This document shows, one piece after another, positions 12,274-23,960 of a stretch of 64,000 nt of DNA (its first letter is position 1; every line of letters starts with the position of its first letter). The notes under the pieces were generated by a model, which worked only from the letters and a program-made list of their open reading frames with translations, ran no database searches and had not been told where the DNA came from. The position numbers and the translations under genes were made by a program. The stretch comes from Bryopsis sp. KO-2023 (lineage: Eukaryota > Chlorophyta > Ulvophyceae > Bryopsidales > Bryopsidaceae), in NCBI GenBank assembly GCA_030272585.1, contig BSYQ01000003.1, positions 5,270,001 to 5,334,000 on the forward strand. Reading direction: 5' to 3'.

Positions 12274-12301
12274 GTACTTGTATATACAAGTACTTGTACA
12301 A
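12274..12301. repeat. Overlapping perfect palindromes
   Basis: Positions 12274-12293 form a perfect 20-bp palindrome (GTACTTGTATATACAAGTAC). A second perfect palindrome, ACTTGTACAAGT, overlaps it at 12290-12301. The repeated ACTTGTA half-site could bind a dimeric protein or be a relic of an element; nothing more can be said. Confidence 0.6.
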
Positions 12302-12700
12302 GTATCAAATATGAATGCGAATGGTGGGGTTTTAAAACAAGAGCTCATGGTGATAGTTGTGGTCGAACGGGGCTTTGTTCTTTTCTTAATTTATGAATGA
12401 GCTCAAGGCTCTCCGGATGAATGCGATTTAAAATAACAATTGCTTTGTGGCTCTTTCTTGCCAATCAAAGATATATATCTCTATATATATATTATCGTTT
12501 TTAATGAGAAGCACCAGTTCCAATGCTATCCTTCCCTGCATGTTGCATCGAAATTGTGTTGGAACCTCAACTGTGGTCCGCAATGTTTCTCAATACTTTT
12601 TAAGTGTGTTCTTTCAGAGAGTTGCTTCTTGACAAGCAGATCAGAAAAAAGAAAGAAAGAAAAGGGGGTTCTCATGGTAGACAATTCATCCTCGCGCCAG

Positions 12701-12776
12701 AATAACATCCAGTCAACATTAATACCAGTATATTAATGTGCCCATTTTTATAAGTATGGGTTGACTGGATGTTATT
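12701..12776. repeat. Inverted repeat, 16-bp perfect arms
   Basis: AATAACATCCAGTCAA at 12701-12716 is the exact reverse complement of 12761-12776. The 44-base middle has its own partial palindrome around ATTAATAC. This is the size and form of a very small MITE-like foldback or a stable hairpin. No clear target-site duplication flanks it. Confidence 0.65.
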
Positions 12777-15700
12777 CAATACACACAAAATCAGGTGGTT
12801 GCTGAACAGGTTGAAAATGGGAGTCAATTTCAGGTACCAACAGTGATCATAACATCCTTTCTTCTGGAATCTACTTTCTAGTTGTGTGCAGAGAGCTGAT
12901 ACAGTTGAAAGGGTTTTTTTCAGGGGGGGGTGTTATAATTGAGTGGAAAACTATGCTCATTCAGAACCAGGCACCCCCCCCTCCCCTGTTTTGTTGAAAA
13001 TGCAGAGTTCTTACAAGACTACATCTAGACAGCGAATTCCCAAAAATATGAATCGTCTTCAAACCATTGCGGTGAAGATCCACAGAAATTCCAACATTGT
13101 CGAAAAATCCAAACAAAACAAATCACAAAACCAGAAACACCAGACGGTGCCACTACTTCTCACTTCAACAACATATTGTACAATATTTCAACTCAATATA
13201 TGTATATATTTTTTTTCTTTTCTCTCCATCCAGCCCAACCACTGACTAAAAAAACTTGAATCAATGGAGCAAGAGAAAAGAAAAAAAAATAAGCAGGAAA
13301 AAAAAGAAAAGAAAATTTGAGACGCTAAGAAAAATAATACAACATCGAGATGTCCGAATACAAAATTTGCGTGCATCTAGTCCCCTCATGTATTCAACGA
13401 TATATTCCAATATCCTGAGATTCCAACCGAGTGCTTTTCTTTGTGGTTGGTTTTTTCTTCTTTTCTTTTTTATGAGCATGAGCTCAACACCGAAGGAGCT
13501 CCAAACTATTAACGGTTTTCTTCCACTACAGATACAATTGCTAAAGAAAGAAAGACAAAAAAATTCCTAGCATTCGCAAGAGATGCTAGATTGCCTAGGT
13601 TCGCATAAAGCCAGCTTCATAGAAATAAATATTATAAACACACAAAAAAAAAAAGCATCTCTAGCGAAAAAGAACCCAAGCTGGGTTTGTGTAACATTTT
13701 AAGAAAAACCACATCATCTTTGTTTCCTTTTTTTTTCTTCTTCTCTTTTTTTTTTAAGAATTTACCCACGACACTTTTTCTTTTTTCTCAACTCTTTTTT
13801 TTTTTTTTTTTCCTCCTGCACTTCCATCTATTTTTTTTTTTTTTGCTTGAGCAGATTTTTTTTTTTGGTTCTTCTCCTATCAACATCTATTGATTTTGAA
13901 AAAGAAGAAAAAAAAAAGTTTTTTTTTAAATGCTCCATTGTTGTGTGTGGTTTGGCCCAATCTGGCATGCAGAGATGACACGGATAACCAAAAAAAAAAA
14001 CAACGACGAATTGAAACATCAAGCAGTTGAAAATCAAGCTCAAAGAAAGCAATATTAAAAACCAGTCTATATTCTTTTATGGTTATTATGGTTTGTCGTC
14101 CAACCTCATGGACTCCAATATTTGTTTATCTTTTTTTTTATCTTTTTTTTTGAATGGGCTATTTTTGGTCCAGTCCCATGGACTTCAGTACTTCACTTTT
14201 CTCTCGACTTTAATAGAGATATCTATATTTGATTCTTTTTTTTTGTGGGTTTTTCGGATCGGGCTTTTTTTTTCCTTCTCTTTTCAGTCGCAGCCCAATT
14301 TCACAGTTTTGATTAAAACGAGAGAAATCAGATGGTCCATCGGTCAATACATACAAATTGTCAGCAACTCCCCGGCTTTCCCAGCGACATTTTTTTTCTG
14401 TTTTCTTTTCTTCAACGATTTGTTTTTTTTTTCCTCAATCCTTTTTTTCTTTTTTTGGGCTCCCCCTTTCGTTGAAGATCTATTTTTGCTCTCGCATTCA
14501 CGGAATTTTTTTTTAAAGGAAAAAAAAATTGAATGTGCCAAAAGCCATATACGATTTCAATAACAAAAAAAAACATCCGTTTTTCTTTCGTCTTTTTCTC
14601 TTTTTTTTTCGTCCCTTCACGACCTTTTTTTCACCACCTATCTTTTTTTTTTTTTTTGAAAACCCCCACCAACTCCACCCTCCTTCACCAAATTTTTATA
14701 TTTCATTACCCCCCCGTTTCCCCCCCCCCCCTCAAATATCCTTCTGAACATAAATCCTCTTAAAAAGTAAAAAAAAGAAAGTTTCTTCTTTGCTTTTTTT
14801 TTTTTTTCCGTTAATGTCCGAAAGTATTCTCCACGAGAAAAATCCATCCATCCTTCGTCTTTTTTTTTTTTCTCTCTTCACCGTGAAGGCCTGCTCCAAA
14901 AAGAAAAAGAAAAAAAGCACACTATCAACATGACTATATTTTCCTCTCCACCCCCACAATTTCCACACACATCCACCAACAAGTCTTTTCTTTCTTGTTT
15001 TTGTTTTTTTTGTTTTTGTTTTTGTTTTTTTTTTGTCCTTGTCCACCTCCACATAAAACTTTTTCTTTTTTCTTTTTTGCCCTGCAAATATATCCCCACC
15101 TGATATCTTCGCTCCGTCAATATTTTTCCTTTCCGACCGATCGAAGCAAAAGAAAAAAAAAACACATAAAAAAAACACAATGAAACGAAACAAAAAACGC
15201 ATAAAAGCAAAATAAAAAAAAAGAAGAAAAATGAAAGAAAAAAAAAACTCCGTGAATTCATACCCATCCCTCCCACACTGTCTTTTTCATTTTTGTTTTC
15301 TTTTTTTCTCTTTTTTCTTCTCTTCTCTTTTTTCTTTTTTTTCCCCCATCTCTCTTCGGGGATCGGGGGTAAAAACTCGCTGTTTCATTTTTTCAACAGA
15401 TCGAGAACAGCATGTCTTAGTCATTCATACGCACACCCCCCAAAAAACAAAATCCATCTTTTGTATGAATGACATATGAACACACCCACAAATCATGATT
15501 CAACAGGTCAAAAAAAAAAAAAAAAAAAAGGAAGAAAAAAAAAGTGCAACAAAAAGAAAGCACTAAGAAAGAATCCCATGATCATCTAACCGTAAAATCT
15601 ACACCTCATTTGAAGCGCCTTCAACCTTTCACCTTTTCTCTTGGTGTCGAAAAATTTTTAATTTAAAAAAAAGGACACACGCACGCACACAAACACACAC

Positions 15701-16559
15701 ACTTTTCCAGTTTTTGACAACATTGATTTTTTTTTCTCCTCTCCTCCCACACCACATTTTTGAACCTGATTTTTTTTCCATATATATAAACTTTTTTTTT
15801 TCCTCTCTCTTTCTGTGTTTTTTTTACTTTGTCCTTATGGGTTTCCTTTTTTCCTCTCTTTTTTTTCTTCGAGAGCAATTAAATCCTGAGAACAAATTTG
15901 AGTCTGCTCAAGTCCAGCTGGAATTTTCCAATATCTGACTTGACTCTGGATTCACCTCTTGTGATCTCCCTGTGGAGCACACCACCATTAATTCCTTTCA
16001 ATCAAAATAAACATTTCATGAACATTGAATCAATGAATTATTGAATAATATGAAAATATATATATTCCCACAATGAATCCCCCCCCAAAACAAAACTTTT
16101 CAGCTCCAGAATGGGAGGGGGCAGGATACCTTAATCAAGGTAAATCAAACATACACCGGTGAAGTTGAACAATCGTACAGGTGAAAGAACACTTCAGACA
16201 AGAGTTTTTGCTTATTTTAATTTTAAAACCAACACATTCACAAAAGACACAAGAAACACATGCACTGGAAAATGCAACTCTCTCCCAACTCTGAGAAAAC
16301 CAACTCACCCTCCCATCTGAGGAAGTTCTTGCTTGACATTCCAGTGAGTTGTCATTTCGCACTTCTCCTTCTTGAACACCTGTGATCGCAGAAAAATCAT
16401 CCTTCATCAGTAGGTTAAATCCAATAAATTACAATAAGTGATTATTTTGCTAGCACCATCGGTTTGCGACACAGGTTTTTTTTTGGTATTAGTAATCAAA
16501 AGCTTTTCTAGTCTCCTCCACCAGATCAAACCACACAATTTCAAAAGAAGGCTGAGTAC

Positions 16560-17849
16560 AGGAACAGCATTGTGAAACGAGAAAGGAGAACAGCATCCAT
16601 TCCATTCACAGGACACACGTACCTCCACCCTCCTGTGGATTTTCGAATTCCGTGTCCACTTCGTTTTCACCCTGATGCGAACAGAACAACACTTAAAAAC
16701 ATGCAGGCAGCAATGCCACGCAGGTTTCCTCACTTTGCTTTTCCAATGTACGAAGGTGCAAATCCAAGTCCATACAGTCAACAATATTGCCATCCCCAAC
16801 TATGATCCTCAACTCTGGCCGACACTAGTCCAGCCTCTTCGCACACAAAAAACACTCCTTTCGAACGCAATCTTTTTCCGTTGCGTACTCGACGGAAAAA
16901 AGTGATTTTCGTGCCTGCCTTCTGAATTCTGGCTTGCAAATAGGTTCCAAACTCGAGAACAGCACCATAGAATTTTTCCATGGTCAACCAACCTACCTCC
17001 AAGAACCGCACAGTGCTCGCCTTTCCCAGTTATACCCCACAGCAACATTGAGCCTCAAGCATCCGATCTCCAGAGCTGGAGTGAAGACGTGGAAGTGGTG
17101 CAGTGCTGGAGTGAGGGTGACCTTCTTGATCCACGGGTCGCCTCCCGGCTTCATCTCGAAAGCAACGTAGGGGTTGTGATTTCGATGCCTGAGAACATCC
17201 ATCGACATTTTGTATCCCTCCAAGGTGCCGCCACATGTCAACCTGCATCGACACCAGACATCCATGACGACCAAAATTGAAACATACAGAAGCCGCCCCT
17301 CTCCACCTTCCCCATCTGATTTCGATATGCATTTGCCCCTCATGAATGACTAATCGTAAGATTGTGCCACTGGAGCAGGCAAGTTTTTCCAACACAGAAA
17401 CCAAATTGTTGGTGTTGGGATGCACATCATATCTGATCACAATTCAGCCAAAACATGAAAATATGAATTGAAAAAAATAAATGACAAAAAAAAAAAAATA
17501 ATATATATATATATATATAAATTTTAAAATCTTATTTATATATGATGATTTTTCCCGAAGACCTCAGCAGCCAAACCCGCACCTACGTTTTTGTCACCCT
17601 GAACTGACAGGTCCTGGGCCGCACGTCCACCTTGTATCGTTTCTGGAGTTCTCGAAGGGTGTCCCTGTGCCTTGCGCGGCTGGGTGGCGCTTCGACGCGC
17701 TCCTCGTATTGAATCACGTCCAACCTCTCGACGCCAGGGGGGGGTGACGCCACGTTTCCGGTGCCATTTCGCACGACCAGTTCTGATGCGGAGGATTGGG
17801 GGGACGCCGCTGGGGTTTCGACGTAGGGTCTCCCTTTCAATTCGGGCAT
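16560..17849 (-). CDS. Unidentified spliced gene, exons only partly resolved
   Basis: The best-supported exon is the first, ATG 17849 to 17631: 73 codons, beginning MPELKGRPYVETPAASPQ and ending ELQKRYK before a GTGGAC donor. Further minus-strand segments with coding character lie at about 17430-17320 (NLVSVLEKLACSSGTILRL), 17235-17040 (GTLEGYKMSMDVLRHRN, then DPWIKKVTLTPALHHFHVF) and 16995-16925 (MEKFYGAVLEFGTYLQARI). The middle part has alternating polar and hydrophobic residues, as in beta-strands, but I do not recognise the family. Intron phases between the segments were not all satisfied, so an exon is missing or misplaced. It lies head-to-head with the MAP10-like gene, starts about 550 bp apart. 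Confidence 0.35.
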
Positions 17850-18397
17850 CGTGTCTCGACACTGATACGCTCAGTATCAGTGCGATAAGAAAAAAACGCT
17901 GAACAAAAACAACGAAAGAAGTGAACTTCCAGTGGAGTGGCAAGAAGCGAAAAGCGCGAAGCGTCGAACTTTTTGAAAAATTCGCTTTATATTATCCGCA
18001 CACCTTAAGACGCGCTTATTGGTATGGATTCGGTCCGGGTTTTTTTTTTTCGGCCGGGAAGAGGTTTCCTTTTACTCCCTACGTGCGAAAGAGGGGAGGG
18101 GCGTCAATTGGTTGGCGGTGGAGTATATTGACGCAGATGGTGCTGCGTCCTCCGTGGATCTTGGAAGCAGCGCAAAGTATGGCGACAGTTCACAAAGAAC
18201 TCCATCAGTCAGCCTAGATGGAGGAAATCGTACGGAGGATTCAGTTTTCTGCTCGACCCCCACCACCAACACCTGCCAGAAACACGCACGTCCCCCTTCC
18301 CTCATCGTGAAAGATCGTATCTTTTTTTCCACAAGGGTTGCCCAGTCGGACGCATTTCGGTGCCCTCCCCTGAAAAAGAAAATAAAAAACGATCGTG

Positions 18398-21300
18398 ATG
18401 GAGCGCCATCTCTTTGCCCTGGAGGTATTTTTGTATTCAGTGGAAGATTGCTTCCGGACTGAGGGGCGAGTTGTGATCGAGAAAAAACAACGGGAATTCT
18501 GTCTCCATGGTGCAGCCCAACCCGAGTTTGTAGGAAATGGTGTTGCTGTGCAATTTCTGGATTATCCGGTGTTTTATTTGCCAATCAAGGGCACCACAGG
18601 TGACGCTGAGGCAGGCAAGCGAATTGAAACATATGGTTGTGGGAAACGGTGTGTTTTGGAGGGTAATGTCAAGGAAACCCAAATGCTGATGAATCAGGTA
18701 AGCATATTTTCGCCACCCCGACTTTCATTTCCTGTACGGTTTCTTTAGCAACGCTCCCCAGCCCAGTGAACATACCAGCAGAGTTTGGCTGATTTATATG
18801 CATGTCTATCTGTATGGTTTGCAGAGGAGTTCTATGGCTGACAGGTGCCCCTCTTTCTTATGCACATCAATGCAAAGAGCAATGGAAAAGTTTGCATACT
18901 CTCCACGGGATCAGTCCCCACCGTGCTGCATGTGCCCAACAAAACCAATGTCAGTCATCTGGACAAGGAGGGTTTCAAAACATGCCTGGTTGCCATGACC
19001 GACGCCTCTCAAAAACAAGTATCTACAGCATCCCTGTGCGTAAGGATATCTGTGATCGCCCCCCTGCAAGCAGCGACTGAAAAACTCTGCTCCGGTGCAA
19101 AACAAAGCTGGAAGGAGGTGGCATCGAAGTCACAAACTCAGCCACGAGTAGGAGACTCTGGCAAAGACTCGATCGCAAGAGCGCAGCCATTCATGGAGCG
19201 TTTCGTGGGTAGATTAGAGGAGCTGAGGTCGAAACCCAGCGAGAAGCAGGGGTTGGGGGGAAATGTGGGTCATGGGGTTGGTAAGACTGGAGATTGGCAT
19301 CATTGCCCAGGCTGCTGTTTCACGGTCCCCACCAAAGCTGCGAAGACACAACCATGTGGTCATGGTGCCACCAGGGGCGATGGGAAAGCCTCTTGCTCCA
19401 AGAAACAGGGATCTAGGAAGCCACCAATGGGTAAGGCAGCTTCCAGGCAGTTGCATCCAGCGATCAAGAGGAAAGGAAAACCGTGCACAGGGCAATATAG
19501 GGCATCGCTTGGTCCACCGACCTGCCATGCATCCCGGAAAAGAGCCATTCAAAGACCTGCGCATGGCAACACGAGGTCATTCATAAAGCGCAGGAGTCAA
19601 CAGACATCCAAAGTCAAACACTCGAGACCGTTGCTTTCATGTGTGCCAGAAAATCAAGAGCAGAATTTTGATGAGGGGTTGTCAGCATGCCCACACTGTG
19701 GAGAGCATTTTAGTCGTCGTTCCAAGGGCACTGTTCAAGATACTGAATCAAATTCAGAGAGCAACCCATCTGATGGTAGCCAGCATGTAGACATGGGCAA
19801 GGAGAACAGCCCTCAAACACACCAGCCAAATTTGACCAAGAAACAGGGCACCAGGGACAAACCCAAAACTCTGGGCTCCGGGGTTGAGAATGGGTTGAGC
19901 ATGTGTACAGCCACGTTGTGGGAGCTGATCAATCTCATCAGCATGAGGACGGTCCTCTCTCAAGCCGTGACTACAATGGGAAACCAAATGACCTTGTTTG
20001 CTAACCAAACTATGCAGCAGTTGGCTACTGGGCTGCTACCAGTAGCTGGAGAACAGCCGTCGGTGATTGCCACACTCGGTGCCATGATCTCTCAGCAAGT
20101 CATGAAGGAGATGTCCGAAACAACAATGACGGCCCCAGCAGGAGCCCCCTCCAAGATTCCGGAAAAGGTCACTCCTCAGCAAACAAACATGGAAAGCCAG
20201 AAGCTGGGCGAGGGTGATATGCTTGTCCGCTGTCAATCAGATAGAAGGGTTAATTCATCTCCAGAACCTGTGGAAAGTGAGCCAAAGCCAGCTAATCATC
20301 CCACCCATGGGTCCATCGCCAGTCCTCCAACATCTCCAGTTTCACCACTCAAAAAATCCGTGTCGTTCCCTGAAGAAGCCACTGTGGTCGATCTGCATCA
20401 GCACTGCTCTCCTCGAGTAGGGAAAATGCAAGTGAATTCAGGGTTGTGTGATCAGCTGGGCACTCAGGTCCTTTCCCCCAAATCGAGACAGAGTGTGAAG
20501 AATGTAAATGAATGGAGGGTTCTGTTTGATGGAGGGCAAACTGAGGCACTGCATGGTGAGTCGATACGACAGAACATGACTGCTAGCTCCTCCATATTTG
20601 AACAAATGGCTCGGGAGTAGGCACCACATAACACTCCATAGTATTGCTTCAATTGATAGCTGCATGTGTGCCCCCCAAGGCTTTCTTGAGACCTCAATTT
20701 TCTGTATTGTCGGTTCAGCCAAGGAAACAACAATGGGCAATGATGGGATTGCAGCTGCACCACAGCTGGAGCAAGCCCCAGTTATTGCGAAGCCGATTCT
20801 TCAGGCTGACCGCCAAAAGTCCTTAGCAACATCTGTCAGCTCAATTCACAGTGAGATATACGAAGAGGATTTCGAGGCATCATGCCCTGAAACTCCAAGA
20901 TCTAAGCAGTCCAGGACCTCAACTCTCAGCACCAGGGCCAAAGAGAAAATCGTGACTTCGAGGACTCCCAGTGGCATTCTCCTGGGCGAAATCCTCTCAG
21001 GGAGTTCTTGCTCCAGCGATGGGTCGGGACATGGGTTGGAAGCCCAACCAAGCACTCTCAGGTCCGTTAGTACAAGGATGAGCGAGATCTATGAGGATGA
21101 TTTTGAGCAAGAAGCTGCTTCTGAAGTGGACACCGATCCCAGTGACAGACAGGGACAAAAACGAAACCAAGAGAAGCCATACAGGTAAGGGAATCAGAGC
21201 AGTTGCTCATCCTCTGGATTCAACCCCCACGCTCCCCCTCAAGAAGTCTAAAAATCGAGAGGTATTGAACTGGAGAGAATTTTGGGTGTTTACACAGAGA

Positions 21301-21415
21301 CGATGCAACATCCAGCAGCACCCACAGCTCAGATTTTCTGTCCATTAACGACTCCTTGGACATCAATGATCTGCTTGGGGACACAGACTTCCTTCGAAAC
21401 CAGAGCTCACACTAG
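18398..21415 (+). CDS. MAP10: MAP10-like microtubule-associated protein, four exons
   Basis: Human MAP10 binds stabilised microtubules and acts in cell division. Here exons 18398-18697, 18845-20555, 20719-21184 and 21319-21415 join in perfect phase (0, 1, 2) into about 856 residues, close to the human length. The N-terminus MERHLFALEVFLYSVED followed by VAVQFLDYPVFYLP matches the MAP10 N-terminal domain, as does VPLFLMHINAKS after the first intron. The middle is a long low-complexity linker with a CPHCGEHF pair of cysteines, then a helix LWELINLISMRTVL. Two EIYE(E/D)DFE motifs in exon 3 resemble the acidic YSxDF motifs near the human C-terminus. It ends in DINDLLGDTDFLRNQSSH. The second exon could hide a short intron, but its frame is open for 591 codons. 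The family call rests on the N-terminal domain and the overall layout. Confidence 0.68.
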
Positions 21416-21708
21416 TGAAGAATGGTCGCAAACAAACAAAAAAATTCTTTCCAGACCCACATTCAATTCTCTGTTCCATTAACCCCTCACTTCTCGTGAG
21501 TTTTTCAACCCATTGCTACATCCATGATTTCTTTTCCCAACCCTTCTTCAATGTCCCCTTCTCCCCGAAAAAAACACGAAAAAAAATATACTTCTGACTG
21601 GGTGCAGAGCCCCCCCCCACCCAACCCCTCTGACTAATCTCCAAATCTTGCCAAATCCTGATCCCCAATTTCAAACATATATTTTTTGCTCTTCTGAGCC
21701 ATTATGCC

Positions 21709-22359
21709 TCACTCGAAATATTTGGCCATTTGAGCTCCTTTTCTTTCATATCCACATTTTTCGTAAAACGGGACGTTGTGCTCGGAGCAGTCCAGGATGA
21801 TTTTGTAGCAACCTGCCCCCTCCGCCTCCTGGGACAAGGCGTTGATAAGCCTCAAACCCAGTTTCTGCCCCCGACATGAAGAGTCCACAACGACGTCCTC
21901 CACGTGACCCACTTTCCCGCATCCGTGGATAAACTTCTTCTCGACAAACAAAGTCGCGCATCCCACGAGCTTTCCCGACTCCGTGTCCTCAATGACGATA
22001 ATCTTATAGTCATCCGACTCGCTGAGCTCCGCCCAGCGTGACGCGAACTGACTTTCGGTAACCTCCCCCACAGTGGTGAGCTGACCCAGCAATTCGCAGA
22101 ACCCCTTGCCCACGTCTTCCACTTGCAGCTCTCGAACTTCCAGAGACCTCGTCACTGGTGGCTCGGGGTCGTCACCCGACGTCGGCATGTGGGGTGGCAT
22201 CTCTTCCAACGGCCAAAGAGGGGGACCTCTGCGATGGTTTTTCTTACTCAAGGGGGGCGCTTGCACGGCTGCCACCACCCTTCTCCGATCGCTAATCCTT
22301 CCATCATTGAAACGCACGCAACTTTTCCCGTGATGGAGCGTCCGATTAAAACTGAGCAT
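21709..22359 (-). CDS. GNA1: Glucosamine 6-phosphate N-acetyltransferase, GNAT fold
   Basis: This enzyme acetylates glucosamine 6-phosphate with acetyl-CoA on the way to UDP-N-acetylglucosamine, needed for glycans, GPI anchors and chitin-like walls. The intronless frame of 216 codons starts at ATG 22359. The GNAT domain fills about residues 72-216: LEVRELQVEDVGKGF, then GHVEDVVVDSSCRGQKLG with the acetyl-CoA pyrophosphate loop RGQKLG, then ILDCSEHNVPFYEKCGYERK and a final MAKYF. These are hallmark GNA1 segments. The first 70 residues are extra compared with the usual 150-160-residue enzyme; they are Arg- and Ser-rich at the start and could be a plastid or mitochondrial targeting region. The gene ends near the MAP10-like gene, tail to tail. 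Confidence 0.88.
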   Translation of the reverse strand: MLSFNRTLHHGKSCVRFNDGRISDRRRVVAAVQAPPLSKKNHRRGPPLWPLEEMPPHMPTSGDDPEPPVTRSLEVRELQVEDVGKGFCELLGQLTTVGEVTESQFASRWAELSESDDYKIIVIEDTESGKLVGCATLFVEKKFIHGCGKVGHVEDVVVDSSCRGQKLGLRLINALSQEAEGAGCYKIILDCSEHNVPFYEKCGYERKGAQMAKYFE

Positions 22360-22848
22360 GTCCAAGGCATCCTCGGGACGTCAACCCTTCCGAGACACAT
22401 CCCCTCACACGATGTGCCCCCAAACGTCGCTCTCCACTAACCGACGCAAATCCAGCTGGATTTGCTTTTTTTTTCTCAGCTGGATTTTTCACAACCCCAA
22501 CCCCCACGATTCACCACACCACTTCCATTGCCTCCAAGGTGTTGTGAATTGGCCAGTAGTCTAACAAGAAAACCAATACAATTCTCTTTCGAGGTCTCTC
22601 CCCACCGACCAACCCGGAAAAAGACATATAAAAAACCTTTGCAATTTCCTTGGGATCGCTGCTCCTTCTCTGAGAAGATCTTTTTTTCAACCACTCAATT
22701 TTTATGATCAATTTCAATTTTTTTTCTTTTTTTTTTGAATGTGGCAAAACCCACATCGTGCTGATGTGCCAAAATCCTTCACCCCTATTCTCTCAAACAC
22801 CCAACTCCACGGACATCAAACCTCGACTCACTTCCTGCCCCCACTTTT

Positions 22849-23829
22849 TCACTCCAAATACTTCACCCAGCTATCGATCACTTCTTCTGAACCATACCAC
22901 ACCCTGCCATCCTTGGCATCCCCTGGCAAATGCCACACATCCTCCAACAACAGCGTTTCAGCCCCATCCAGATTGAGCGCGCTTTCCACTGGAATCACCC
23001 CATCCCCCCAAACATCCCCGCTCTCAGCACACAGCTCGTAGCTTTGGTAAGTAAAATCCGGTATCAAGGCTTTTTCCCCCTTCTTCGCTTTCCCTGCCAC
23101 GCAAGCATATCTGATGTGGGGGTGGTGCGCCCCCGGGTAATGGGTGTTCACGAAGTCCAGATTTTTTCGGCTGACCCCCTTTCCATTGCAGAAATGTGGA
23201 GCTCCCAGAGTGACCAGCCGGTCCACTCGATCGGAGCCATGGTAAACCCTTCCACAATACTCCGGACCCGAACCCAACATAATGCGTGTGATCCACCCAG
23301 AAGCCGAGCTTGCAAGGATTGCTACCTTTTCAGTGTATTCCCCTCGCTCCGGGGCGGGCAAGGGAGGCATGTTCCCCATGGATGGGTCCCTGAACTCTGC
23401 CAGACGGTCGTACAGATTGGCATCCTCAGGAAGAGGGATTTCGTATCCGTTTTCAGGTCCCACTTCCGCTCCTCGAGCGAACTCATCCAACACAAAGTTG
23501 ATCCTATCCAAGATGGGCCTGAGAGAGCGACCTCCCACGGTGGGCACCCAATTATGCCAACGAACAGGGGGAAGGGCGGCGTTGAAACCTCGCCGTCTAA
23601 GGGATTCCACAAGAGGTACCATCTCCTGGGAGTCGATTAGGTACCCCGGTAAAACCAGGACTTTGCGAGCTTCCCATAGATCACTTCCCCCACCGTTTAG
23701 AGCGCACCTAGGTGCCAGTCCACGCGGACGTCTCGCGGAATGCAGCACGACAGATCTAACACTCCGATCCAGCGACCCATTCCTCCCTGGAAGATTTGAT
23801 GCGCTTTGCGAAAGCAGGCACAGGGGCAT
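22849..23829 (-). CDS. Alpha/beta hydrolase, PGAP1/lipase-like, probably plastid-targeted
   Basis: A 326-codon intronless frame from ATG 23829. Residues 1-45 look like a plastid transit peptide (MPLCLLSQSASNLPGRNG, then Arg/Ser-rich). The hydrolase begins with KVLVLPGYLIDS, the oxyanion-side strand. LASSASGWITRIML is at the place of the nucleophile elbow: the family has GHSAGGW, so Ser is kept but both glycines of GxSxG are replaced. A VTLGAPHF segment, an acid at GDVWGDGVIP and the His of VWHLPG complete a plausible triad. Related proteins occur in plants and cyanobacteria; the substrate is unknown. The start lies only about 130 bp from the divergent gene at 23961, so they likely share a promoter. 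Confidence 0.75.
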   Translation of the reverse strand: MPLCLLSQSASNLPGRNGSLDRSVRSVVLHSARRPRGLAPRCALNGGGSDLWEARKVLVLPGYLIDSQEMVPLVESLRRRGFNAALPPVRWHNWVPTVGGRSLRPILDRINFVLDEFARGAEVGPENGYEIPLPEDANLYDRLAEFRDPSMGNMPPLPAPERGEYTEKVAILASSASGWITRIMLGSGPEYCGRVYHGSDRVDRLVTLGAPHFCNGKGVSRKNLDFVNTHYPGAHHPHIRYACVAGKAKKGEKALIPDFTYQSYELCAESGDVWGDGVIPVESALNLDGAETLLLEDVWHLPGDAKDGRVWYGSEEVIDSWVKYLE

Positions 23830-23960
23830 CGCTTCGAAACCGGCGCGCAAAGAATCACGACTCTCGATAACCGCCAATCGACGTCATTGGGGAAGTGCCA
23901 GAAACTGAGTGAGCTGGCACCCCTTGGGTCTGACAGAACGTACAGTAACCCCTCCACAAG

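Larger units (their letters stand above)
11543..16500. other. Low-complexity intergenic desert dominated by T and A homopolymers
   Basis: Almost 5 kb with dense poly-T runs (for example around 13700-13860, 14380-14660 and 14990-15110), poly-A runs, a GA repeat near 11682-11712 and CA-rich pieces. Open frames here translate to Phe, Lys or Pro runs and reflect base composition. I see no gene. Two inverted-repeat structures are listed separately. Confidence 0.7.

Noticed and set aside
13690..15280. Several Phe-, Lys- or Pro-rich frames on both strands
   Set aside because: They follow directly from poly-T, poly-A and poly-C runs.
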